This document shows positions 6,621-13,396 of a stretch of DNA of 15,525 nucleotides, piece after piece (positions within the stretch are counted from its first letter, which is position 1; every line of letters begins with the position of its first letter). The translations under genes were made by a program, and so were the position numbers. The notes beneath the pieces are model-generated. The model ran no database searches. It was not told where the DNA came from and saw only the letters and a list, made by a program, of their open reading frames with translations. Source of the DNA: Bacillota bacterium (GTDB taxonomy: Bacteria > Bacillota > Clostridia > Acetivibrionales > DSM-1351); assembly GCA_023426005.1 (NCBI GenBank), contig JAFABO010000065.1, positions 1 to 15,525 on the forward strand, read 5' to 3'.

Positions 6621-7343
6621 TTGAAACTGGCATATGATCTTCATATACATACTGCACTATCCCCGTGTGCTGATGATGACATGACACCGAACAACATAGT
6701 TAATATGAGTATATTAAAGGGCCTGGATGTTATCGCAGTAACCGACCACAATTCCTGCCGGAATGTTCAGGCCTGCCTGTCCTGTGCTGAAAACACGCAG
6801 TTGCTTGTCATACCCGGAATGGAAGTGGAAACGGCCGAAGAAATACATGTGATATGTCTGTTTCCCGACATAAACAGGGCATTGGAAATGCAGGAGCTGG
6901 TTTATTCGCGGCTTCCGGACATCAGCAATAATGAAGCTGTTTTTGGAAATCAGTTGGTTTTAAATCAGAAAGATGAGGTATTATATAAAGAAGACAGATT
7001 GCTTCTGACTTCGGCAGCTATATCAATAAATGAAGTTTTTGATATGGCCGTCAGGAGGCTTAAGGGCGTGGCAATCCCGGCCCATATTGACAGACAGGCC
7101 AACTCTTTGCTATCAAGTTTTGGTGTCATGCCTGAGGATATAGATATCAGCTGTGTCGAGATAAGCGACAGGGCAAAAGAATTGATATTGACAGAAAAGC
7201 ATTCCCAGCTGAAAAATATCAGGAAAATATATTCCTCAGATGCTCACTATCTTGGGAATATCAGTGAAAGGAAGAACTTTTTTGAAGCAGACAGATGTAC
7301 AGAAAGTATTATAAATGTACTGAGGAATGAAAATTCTTCCTGA
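6621..7343 (+). CDS. PHP-domain metal-dependent phosphoesterase
   Basis: A 240-residue PHP protein, predicted to hydrolyse a phosphoester with two or three bound metals; the substrate is unknown. The metal-site motifs are in order: YDLHIHT (His8, His10), CADDD (16-20), TDHN (41-44, His43), GMEVE (66-70, Glu68 and Glu70), EIHVICL (His76), PAHIDR (His155) and SSDAH (Asp207, His209). I chose the TTG at 6621 because GGCGGAGG lies five bases upstream and the protein then begins MKLAYDLHIH, with the first metal motif near the N-terminus as usual. ATG codons at 6594 and 6603 have no ribosome binding site. It lies at the end of the hydrogenase-like module and may make or destroy a small phosphorylated signal there, which is inference. 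About 50 residues (96-145) between the metal motifs match nothing I recognise. Confidence 0.85.
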   Translation: MKLAYDLHIHTALSPCADDDMTPNNIVNMSILKGLDVIAVTDHNSCRNVQACLSCAENTQLLVIPGMEVETAEEIHVICLFPDINRALEMQELVYSRLPDISNNEAVFGNQLVLNQKDEVLYKEDRLLLTSAAISINEVFDMAVRRLKGVAIPAHIDRQANSLLSSFGVMPEDIDISCVEISDRAKELILTEKHSQLKNIRKIYSSDAHYLGNISERKNFFEADRCTESIINVLRNENSS

Positions 7344-7357
7344 AGGTGAGGTTATAC

Positions 7358-7723
7358 ATGACAACAGAACAAATTATAGGTTACTGCCTTGAAAAAAACG
7401 GCGCATATATTGATTTCCCCTTTGGTGAAATTCCCATATGTGTTAAAGTGGGAAACAGACTTTTTGCACAAGTCTACCCAAAGCCGGAGGATAACAAAAT
7501 AACATTAAATTGTGATAAGGCGACAGGAGTCGTATTCAGAAATTTATATCCTGATGCCGTGGTTCGCGGATACCATTGTCCGCCTGTACAACAGCCGTAT
7601 TTTAATACGGTACACCTGAATGGCAAAGTTTCGGAGGATACTTTAAAGGCTATGATAGATCATTCATATTCGACAGTCCTGGGTAAGCTGCCAGGGAAGT
7701 TAAGGGGGAATTTCACTAAATGA
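7358..7723 (+). CDS. MmcQ/YjbR family protein (CyaY-like fold)
   Basis: A 121-residue protein with the family's pattern: an N-terminal helix (MTTEQIIGYCLEKNGAY), the DFPFGE segment (residues 19-24), the strand VKVGNRLFAQV, then YPDAVVRGYHCPPVQ (64-78) and YFNTVHLNG (81-89), and a final DHSYSTVLGKL. YjbR/MmcQ members are usually called DNA-binding or are uncharacterised, and none has a well-established physiological role. The ATG at 7358 is preceded by AAGGTGAGG, which overlaps the stop codon of the PHP gene; an upstream GTG at 7346 lies inside that ribosome binding site. Its last four bases overlap the start of the next gene (ATGA), so the two are probably translationally coupled. Confidence 0.8.
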   Translation: MTTEQIIGYCLEKNGAYIDFPFGEIPICVKVGNRLFAQVYPKPEDNKITLNCDKATGVVFRNLYPDAVVRGYHCPPVQQPYFNTVHLNGKVSEDTLKAMIDHSYSTVLGKLPGKLRGNFTK

Positions 7724-8517
7724 AATACACTATTATAAATGGCAGTCCCCACAAAGGTAATACATGGAGGCTGGTAGAAATCATCCAGGCTGAAATCCTC
7801 CGCTTATCACCCGAAGCTATCTTTGAAGAGATTCACTTAAAAGATTTGCAACTCCCATATTGTACAGGCTGCAGCATCTGCTTCAGGAAAGGTCACAGAC
7901 TTTGTCCCCACAACTGCGTAATGCAAAGCCTGATGGATAAAATTGAAGAAAGCGACGGTATTATTTTTGCATTTAGTGCTTTTAACATGCAGCCGCCGGC
8001 TCTGGCAAAAAATTTTATTGACCACATGTGCTTCATGCTTCACAGGCCTCACTTTTTCAGGAGCAAAGCTTTGGTGGTCTCTACTACCGGCGGCGTGGGC
8101 GCAAAAGATGCTGTTAATTATGTGGCAGGAGCTCTGAGCGGAATTGGCTTTAACAGATGTTATAAGTTGCCGGTTTTATCTTACAGCTGGAATGCATACA
8201 GGCCAAAAGAAAAGACCGTGGCAAAATGCAAAAAGCTTACTGCTCGGTTTCATAGAGATGTGGCATCTAAAAAGCTCCACTCTCCATCATTTGGTACCCT
8301 GCTGGTTTACAATTTGTTTCGGGGAATGAGCAGGGGCTATGCTGAAGGAACGGAATATGAAACTGAAGACGGTGTATACTGGACTGATAAAATCAGGGTG
8401 AACAGCACCTATGATCCTTCGGTAAAGGTTCCGGCATTTAAAAGAGTATTTGGAAATGTCTTTTTTTTAATAGGTGTTTTGGCTTCTAAATTTGTTACAG
8501 TTACATACAAAAAATAA
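7720..8517 (+). CDS. Flavodoxin-fold NAD(P)H-dependent oxidoreductase, iron-sulfur-flavoprotein type
   Basis: A 265-residue protein. The N-terminal flavodoxin-like fold carries the FMN phosphate loop NGSPHKGNT (residues 7-15) and a TTGG segment after VVST. Between them is a compact cysteine set: Cys48, Cys51, Cys54, Cys62, plus Cys66. The C-x2-C-x2-C-x7-C spacing is that of iron-sulfur flavoproteins, which bind a [4Fe-4S] cluster beside FMN and pass electrons between ferredoxin-like donors and small acceptors. Residues about 185-265 are a tail I do not recognise, ending in a hydrophobic stretch (VFFLIGVLASKFVTV, about 247-261) that could sit against the membrane. It overlaps the previous gene by four bases, with AGGGGG about 11 bases before the ATG. 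The physiological partner is unknown. Confidence 0.8.
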   Translation: MKYTIINGSPHKGNTWRLVEIIQAEILRLSPEAIFEEIHLKDLQLPYCTGCSICFRKGHRLCPHNCVMQSLMDKIEESDGIIFAFSAFNMQPPALAKNFIDHMCFMLHRPHFFRSKALVVSTTGGVGAKDAVNYVAGALSGIGFNRCYKLPVLSYSWNAYRPKEKTVAKCKKLTARFHRDVASKKLHSPSFGTLLVYNLFRGMSRGYAEGTEYETEDGVYWTDKIRVNSTYDPSVKVPAFKRVFGNVFFLIGVLASKFVTVTYKK

Positions 8518-8546
8518 TTAATATCATATTTACGGAGGGAATTATT

Positions 8547-8801
8547 TTGGGAGAATTGGAAAAACTGCCTAACATCGGCAAGGAAATAGAGCGGCAGCTT
8601 AATGAAGTGGGGATAACAACTTTTGAACAGCTGTCCATCATGGGCAGCAGACAGGCCTGGCTGAGAATAAAAAGTATAGACGACTCTGCCTGCATCAACA
8701 GGCTTTACGGTCTGGAGGGGGCAATACGGGGGATCAGATGGCACAAGCTTCCGGAAGAGGTTAAAGGAGAATTAAAGGAATTTTATAATAAATCCAAATA
8801 G
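8547..8801 (+). CDS. TfoX C-terminal-domain protein
   Basis: An 84-residue protein made of one helix-rich TfoX/Sxy C-terminal domain, starting with a helix-hairpin-helix-like LPNIGKEIERQLNEVGI (residues 7-23) and continuing TTFEQLSIMGSRQAWLRIK and a NRLYGLEGAIRGIRW segment. In gammaproteobacteria TfoX proteins regulate competence; stand-alone C-terminal domains in Firmicutes are common and their role is not established, so competence should not be assumed. The start is TTG, chosen because GGAGGG lies seven bases upstream. It has 29 bases of gap to the gene before it and is followed by the TrmH gene. Confidence 0.8.
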   Translation: MGELEKLPNIGKEIERQLNEVGITTFEQLSIMGSRQAWLRIKSIDDSACINRLYGLEGAIRGIRWHKLPEEVKGELKEFYNKSK

Positions 8802-8838
8802 CGGCATATACTAATTTTCACCGGTGGAGGACTTGGCA

Positions 8839-9636
8839 GTGAATTATATACAGAGTAGTCAGAACAATACAATAAAGGAGATTAAAGCTTTACATCAGAA
8901 AAAGCACAGGGATTCCCAGGGTATGTATTTTGTAGAAGGGATCAGATTTGTCAGCGATGCCGTCGATAACGGGCAGGTCATAATAAAGGCTGTTATATCG
9001 GACAGGCTGGAAAGTCTCAGCGGCGGAAAGCTGCTCATCTCAAAACTCTCTGAAATGTGTCCGGACATTTATAATGTGCCGGACAAACTGTTTAAGGAGA
9101 TATCCGATACACAGTCTCCGCAGGGTGTTCTTGCGGTTTTAAAAAAACGGACGGCTGAAATAGATGAGGCAGTAATCGGAGGGAAATCGGTGGTCGTGCT
9201 GGACAGCCTTCAGGATCCGGGCAATGTGGGAACCATTATCAGAACAGCCGATGCGGCCGGAGTTTCGGCTCTGTTGATGACCAGAGGCTGCGTTGACGTC
9301 TATTCGCCAAAAGTGCTGCGCTCCACCATGGGGTCGGTTTTTCATCTCCCCATAATTGAGGATCTGGACATTGTAGATACGATCCAGTTACTAAAGCGGA
9401 ACGGCTATAAAGTCATAGCATCACATCTGCACGGACAAAACAATTACTATGATGAGGATTTAACCTGTAAAAGTGCAATTATAGTAGGGAATGAAGCAAA
9501 TGGAATAAGTGGGGAAACTGCCGCATTGTCCGATAAACTCGTAAGGATACCCATGCCTGGAAGAGCAGAATCACTAAATGCTTCGGTTGCCGCATCAATA
9601 ATGATATATGAGCTGGTCAGACAGAACAGGGAATAG
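8839..9636 (+). CDS. TrmH/SpoU-family RNA 2'-O-methyltransferase
   Basis: A 265-residue SPOUT methyltransferase that should transfer a methyl group from SAM to a ribose 2'-OH in rRNA or tRNA; the target nucleotide cannot be told from sequence. An N-terminal substrate-binding part (residues 1 to about 105, with KKHRDSQGMYFVEGIRFV) precedes the knot domain. Motif 1 is DPGNVGTIIRTADA (126-139), motif 2 is IVGNEANGIS (215-224), and motif 3 is IPMPGRAESLNASVAAS (237-253). The start is GTG at 8839, with GGTGGAGG eight bases upstream. An earlier in-frame GTG at 8824 overlaps that ribosome binding site and is unlikely. It is the last gene of the plus-strand run; no strong terminator follows before the LacI-gene promoter. 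Confidence 0.9.
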   Translation: MNYIQSSQNNTIKEIKALHQKKHRDSQGMYFVEGIRFVSDAVDNGQVIIKAVISDRLESLSGGKLLISKLSEMCPDIYNVPDKLFKEISDTQSPQGVLAVLKKRTAEIDEAVIGGKSVVVLDSLQDPGNVGTIIRTADAAGVSALLMTRGCVDVYSPKVLRSTMGSVFHLPIIEDLDIVDTIQLLKRNGYKVIASHLHGQNNYYDEDLTCKSAIIVGNEANGISGETAALSDKLVRIPMPGRAESLNASVAASIMIYELVRQNRE

Positions 9637-9679
9637 GATTTACATCGCTTTTATTGAAAGCAGTTTCATTGGCACAGAC

Positions 9680-9708
9680 TTGTTTTATAATAAGATTTGT
9701 TATATAAT
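9680..9708 (+). promoter_or_regulatory. Sigma-A promoter of the LacI-family regulator gene
   Basis: TTGTTT (9680-9685) and a perfect TATAAT (9703-9708) are separated by 17 bases. The predicted start near 9715 places the palindromic operator at 9720-9731 a few bases downstream, a repressing position. Confidence 0.75.
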
Positions 9709-9719
9709 TATTTTCAGTT

Positions 9720-9731
9720 GGGAACGTTCCC
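9720..9731 (+). promoter_or_regulatory. Operator palindrome for the LacI-family regulator (autoregulatory site)
   Basis: GGGAACGTTCCC is a perfect 12-base palindrome with a central CpG, the hallmark of LacI/GalR operators. It lies between the promoter and the start of the regulator gene, and the same palindrome recurs upstream of the GH94 gene. Confidence 0.85.
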
Positions 9732-9747
9732 TATCAGGAGGCAGAAA

Positions 9748-10761
9748 TTGATAAATATATTTGATATAGCAAGAATGGCAGGAGTATCCAAAACAACTGT
9801 ATCAAGAGTGATCAATAACCAGCCCGGAGTAAGGGAAGATACGCGTATCAAAATACTTGAGGCAATAGAAAAGCTGAACTACATTCCCAATCAGGCGGCC
9901 AGAAGCCTTGTATCAAGAAAAGCCGGGGTTATTGGTGTGATATACAACGAATTTAATACCTCTGTGTACTTGAAGCTGGCCAATCTATTGGAGGATTTTG
10001 CATCCCGGTACAACTACAATATAGTTTTCAGCAGCTCAAACGATGATTTCAACTCGAAAGCACGGTATGTACAGTATTTTACCGGCGGGGCGGCCGATGG
10101 CCTCATATTGTTCGGAAGTGACACAAGAGATAAAGAGCTGGTTCAGAAAGTAATAAATATCAAATTTCCGCTGGTATTAATCGAGAATCATTTTAATGAC
10201 CTGAAAGTCAATAATATCATCATAGACAATTTTTCCGGCGCAAAGAGTGCGGTTAACTATTTGATCGGTTTGGGACACAGTAAAATAGCCCATATTACAG
10301 GTAATTTAAATCATAGAGCAGCCTCGGACAGAATGAACGGATACATTGAAGCACTTAATTCGTCGGGAATCAAATATAACAAGGATTATGTCATATTCAC
10401 AGATGCGGGAGACAGCAGCGGTACAGCAGCCGTGGAAAGGCTGATTTCGCTGGCCGAGCCGCCGTCGGCCCTGTTTACCTTTAATGATCTTCAAGGGTAC
10501 GAAGCCGTACAGAGAGCCCTGGAATTGGGTGTAAACATACCCCGGGACTTATCGGTTGTGGGTTTTGACAACATTTATGAACTGCTGCGTTTTATTCCCT
10601 CCTGCATACGGCTGACCTCCATGAAGCAGCCTATGGAAAAGGTCGCTGAGGCGGCAATCAAGCTGATAATTGATAACATAGTCAATAGAAATACTAAACC
10701 TGAAGTGATATCCTTTGATACCGAAATATATGAAGGAACCTCCTGCAGAGAAGTCATATGA
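9748..10761 (+). CDS. LacI/GalR-family transcriptional regulator
   Basis: A 337-residue repressor-type regulator. The N-terminal helix-turn-helix is IFDIARMAGVSKTTVSRVIN (residues 4-23), followed by the hinge helix PNQAARSLVS (47-56), whose leucine would wedge into the central CpG of an operator. Residues about 60-337 form the periplasmic-binding-protein-like sugar-sensing core, with VIGVI at its start and LSVVGFDNI near the end, as is typical. The start is TTG at 9748 with AGGAGG six bases upstream; a longer frame from 9697 would put the operator inside the gene and has no ribosome binding site. The same palindrome before this gene and before GH94 indicates autoregulation and control of the phosphorylase. 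The effector is probably a sugar linked to the GH94 substrate; this is inference. Confidence 0.92.
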   Translation: MINIFDIARMAGVSKTTVSRVINNQPGVREDTRIKILEAIEKLNYIPNQAARSLVSRKAGVIGVIYNEFNTSVYLKLANLLEDFASRYNYNIVFSSSNDDFNSKARYVQYFTGGAADGLILFGSDTRDKELVQKVINIKFPLVLIENHFNDLKVNNIIIDNFSGAKSAVNYLIGLGHSKIAHITGNLNHRAASDRMNGYIEALNSSGIKYNKDYVIFTDAGDSSGTAAVERLISLAEPPSALFTFNDLQGYEAVQRALELGVNIPRDLSVVGFDNIYELLRFIPSCIRLTSMKQPMEKVAEAAIKLIIDNIVNRNTKPEVISFDTEIYEGTSCREVI

Positions 10762-10817
10762 GTAAATAGTATTATTTTATTAAACTCTTTAAAAACTCCT
10801 TAAAGCCGGTAATTTTT

Positions 10818-10831
10818 GAGGGGACCCCCTC
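10818..10831. repeat. GC-rich inverted repeat upstream of the GH94 gene
   Basis: GAGGGG (10818-10823) and CCCCTC (10826-10831) flank AC at the centre. As RNA, GAGGG and CCCTC could close a four-base GACC loop, but the nearest U run is 12 or more bases downstream, so it is a poor terminator. A possible -35, TTGAGG (10816-10821), overlaps it. It could be a second protein-binding site. Confidence 0.45.
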
Positions 10832-10860
10832 TATAAAGGAAATATATTTTTTTATAAAAG

Positions 10861-10874
10861 TGGGAACGTTCCCA
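10861..10874 (+). promoter_or_regulatory. Operator palindrome controlling the GH94 phosphorylase gene
   Basis: TGGGAACGTTCCCA is a perfect 14-base palindrome containing the same 12-base core as the site before the regulator gene. It ends 20 bases before the GH94 start codon and immediately follows an AT-rich block with TATAAA (10853-10858). The promoter boxes here are not clear. Confidence 0.87.
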
Positions 10875-10894
10875 TTTTTGGTTAGGAGGATTAT

Positions 10895-13249
10895 ATGAGG
10901 TACGGTTATTTTGACCGGAAGAACAAAGAATATGTTATTACCAGACCGGATACGCCAACACCATGGATCAACTATATCGGCAACGGAGCATACGGCGGTA
11001 TAGTGTCCAATACCGGAGGAGGGTACAGTTTTCACAAAGACCCTCAAAACCGCCGTGTCACCCGCTACAGATATAACAATATCCCAATGGACAGACCTGG
11101 AAGATATATTTATATCAGGGATAAAGAAACCGGTGAATATTGGAATCCGGGTTATCAGCCGGTGCAGAGAAAACTGGACAGCTACAGCTGCCGCCACGGT
11201 ATGGGTTATACGGTACTTACGGGAGAGTACCGGGGAGCTGTTGGAGAGGTTACATATTTTGTTCCAGATAACAAAGATTTTGAAATATGGCACTTAAAGG
11301 TGGCAAATACAAGAGCTGTAGCTCAAAAACTGCAGGTTTTCGCCTATGCCGAGTTCTGTTTCTGGCAGGCCATAATGGACCAGCAAAATGTGGATTGGGT
11401 CCAGCAGATCAATCAGGGCAGATTTGAAGATGGAATAATTACATATTATCCGCATTATATCAGTGATAATGCCGCTTTTTTTGCAACAGCCGAAAAGGTC
11501 GGCAGTTATGATACAAATCTGGAGGCTTTCATGGGGAAGTACCGCTCGGAGGGCAATCCTCTGGCTGTTGAACAGGGGAGCTGCAGCAATTCTATTTCCT
11601 ACAGGATGAATGGTGTGGGTGCTTTTTGCATAGATGTGGATCTTGCGGCCCGGGAAGAGAAGGAAATTGTTTTTATTCTGGGCTTTGCAGAGGACAGGAA
11701 AAATATAAAAGCCGGTATAGAGGCTTATTTAACGCCTGAAAAGTCAAAGGCAGCTTTGGACAGGCTGAAGGCTTATTGGAAAAACTATACCGGAAAACTT
11801 AGTGTGGAAACTCCCGATGAGGATATGAATCTCTTTGTGAATATATGGAATCAGTACCAGTGTAAAACCACCTTTAACTGGTCACGTTTTGTTTCCCTTT
11901 ATCAACTGGGGCTTGGAAGAGGTATGGGCATACGCGACAGCGCCCAGGATACCCTGGGAGTAATGCATGCTATCCCCGGTGAGGCAAAGGAGCTTATAAT
12001 AAAGCTTTTACAGTGCCAGTACACCGACGGCAGAGCATACCACCTGTTTTTCCCGCTGACAGGAGAAGGAGGACAGGGCGATGCGCCGGTCAAATTGTTT
12101 GATTGGTATTCTGATGACCATTTGTGGCTCATTCTGGCGGTTAACGCGTATGTGAAGGAGACCGGCGATTTCGGTTTCCTGAACCAGTCTGTACTGTACA
12201 ATGACAAAACTATTTCGGCCACCGTCATGGAGCATCTGGATATGGCCCTGAATTTCACACACAGCAACAGGGGGCCGAATAAGATTGCCCTTGCCGGCCG
12301 TGCAGACTGGAATGACACCTTGAATCTGGATACGGGAAAGGGGATTGCCGAAAGTGTGTTCACCTCCATGCTGTACTGCAGGGCGGCAGCAGAGCTCATC
12401 GAGTTGTGCGGGTACCTTGGAATGCAGGAGCTCTGCGAAAAGTATCAGGGCATGTTTGACGAGATGAGAAATGCCATCAACGAGAACAGCTGGGACGGAG
12501 AATGGTACAAGAGGGCATTCGATGATTTTGGGCAGCCCATTGGCAGCAAGGAAAACAAGTTCGGAAAAATATTTATCAACTCTCAATCCTGGGCGGTGTT
12601 AGGTAAGGTGGCTGATACCGGTAAGGCAGACAAATGTATGGAATCGGTTGGCAGGTATTTAAATTCAAAGTTTGGAATTGTGGCAATGTATCCTTCCTAT
12701 ACCGGGTATGATGATACAAAGGGAGGAGTGACCACCTATCCGCCCGGAGCAAAGGAAAACGGGGGTATATTCCTGCACACCAACCCGTGGGTAATGATAG
12801 CCGAAATAATGCTGGGGCATGGGGACAGGGCTTTTGAGTATTATTCCCAAATACTGCCCGGCAAGAGAAATGACGATGCCGAACTGTACGAGGTTGAACC
12901 TTATGTTTACTGTCAGAATATTTTGGGTAAGGAGCATCCGCAGTTCGGTGTGGGCAGAAACTCATGGCTGTCGGGCACCGCAGCCTGGAACATGGTGGCG
13001 GCCTCCCAGTATATTCTGGGGATCAGAGCAGGTTATGACAGTCTTGTGGTTGATCCCTGCATACCGTCCAAATGGCAGGGCTTTAAGGCAACAAGAAAAT
13101 TCAGGGGAGTAATATATAATATCGAAGTACAAAATCCCAACAGGGTAAGCTGTGGAGTTTCAAGGATTATCGTGGACGGTGCCGGGGTCGAAAAAATTCC
13201 GGTATTCAAAGCAGGCACGGCTCATCATGTAGTTGTGGTAATGAAATAA
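10895..13249 (+). CDS. GH94 beta-glucoside (cellobiose-type) phosphorylase
   Basis: A 784-residue intracellular enzyme (no signal peptide) that should cleave a beta-linked disaccharide with inorganic phosphate to give a sugar 1-phosphate, saving ATP. The start MRYGYFDRKNKEYVITRP and the TPWINYIGN and GGYSFHKDP segments are typical GH94. Residues 1 to about 270 are the N-terminal beta-sandwich, and about 310-720 the (alpha/alpha)6 barrel. The donor-site motif is GIRDSAQD (345-352), the ADWND motif with the catalytic acid is at 470-474, KENGGIFLHTNPW is at 620-632, and SGTAAW is at 693-698. The length is close to cellobiose and chitobiose phosphorylases and far below cellodextrin phosphorylase. 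Motifs are mixed between these two types, so cellobiose, laminaribiose, chitobiose or another disaccharide remain possible. AGGAGG lies five bases before the ATG. No transporter gene is adjacent. Confidence 0.9.
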   Translation: MRYGYFDRKNKEYVITRPDTPTPWINYIGNGAYGGIVSNTGGGYSFHKDPQNRRVTRYRYNNIPMDRPGRYIYIRDKETGEYWNPGYQPVQRKLDSYSCRHGMGYTVLTGEYRGAVGEVTYFVPDNKDFEIWHLKVANTRAVAQKLQVFAYAEFCFWQAIMDQQNVDWVQQINQGRFEDGIITYYPHYISDNAAFFATAEKVGSYDTNLEAFMGKYRSEGNPLAVEQGSCSNSISYRMNGVGAFCIDVDLAAREEKEIVFILGFAEDRKNIKAGIEAYLTPEKSKAALDRLKAYWKNYTGKLSVETPDEDMNLFVNIWNQYQCKTTFNWSRFVSLYQLGLGRGMGIRDSAQDTLGVMHAIPGEAKELIIKLLQCQYTDGRAYHLFFPLTGEGGQGDAPVKLFDWYSDDHLWLILAVNAYVKETGDFGFLNQSVLYNDKTISATVMEHLDMALNFTHSNRGPNKIALAGRADWNDTLNLDTGKGIAESVFTSMLYCRAAAELIELCGYLGMQELCEKYQGMFDEMRNAINENSWDGEWYKRAFDDFGQPIGSKENKFGKIFINSQSWAVLGKVADTGKADKCMESVGRYLNSKFGIVAMYPSYTGYDDTKGGVTTYPPGAKENGGIFLHTNPWVMIAEIMLGHGDRAFEYYSQILPGKRNDDAELYEVEPYVYCQNILGKEHPQFGVGRNSWLSGTAAWNMVAASQYILGIRAGYDSLVVDPCIPSKWQGFKATRKFRGVIYNIEVQNPNRVSCGVSRIIVDGAGVEKIPVFKAGTAHHVVVVMK

Positions 13250-13281
13250 AGCTGTACTATGATTTACCGGCAGGTTGAAAA

Positions 13282-13310
13282 GTAAAAGGGCGCAATAACT
13301 GCCCTTTTAC
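13282..13310 (-). terminator. Hairpin, probable terminator for the minus-strand Amj operon
   Basis: GTAAAAGGGC (13282-13291) and GCCCTTTTAC (13301-13310) form a perfect ten-pair stem with a nine-base loop. On the minus strand the second arm is followed by TTTTC, a weak U tract; on the plus strand what follows is CAAAG. It lies in the convergent gap, so I assign it mainly to the minus strand. Confidence 0.6.
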
Positions 13311-13311
13311 C

Positions 13312-13358
13312 AAAGTCAATTACTATAGGCTGAAAGCCGATAGTAATTGACTTTTTTT
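13312..13358 (+). terminator. Rho-independent terminator of the GH94 gene
   Basis: AAAGTCAATTACTAT (13312-13326) pairs perfectly with ATAGTAATTGACTTT (13340-13354), and inside the loop GGCT/AGCC adds four more pairs around GAA. A seven-T run (13352-13358) follows on the plus strand. It is a strong terminator for transcription from the phosphorylase. Confidence 0.88.
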
Positions 13359-13396
13359 GTAATGTTGAAATTTCTGCAATTAAAATTATTTGTTCA

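Noticed and set aside
9655..9668. TGAAA/TTTCA hairpin as a terminator after the TrmH gene
   Set aside because: The five-pair AT-rich stem has no G-C support and no U tract.
9669..9691. TTGGCA plus TATAAT as the regulator promoter
   Set aside because: The spacing is only 11 bases; the TTGTTT/TATAAT pair with 17 bases is better.
10861..10874. Catabolite-repression cre site instead of a dedicated LacI operator
   Set aside because: Only part of the cre consensus fits (GG instead of the W-A at positions 3-4, and C instead of W at position 12), while an identical core precedes the local regulator gene.
10772..11293. Minus-strand 173-residue frame over the GH94 5' end and operator
   Set aside because: It overlaps the operator and a recognised GH94 start and has no recognisable domain.
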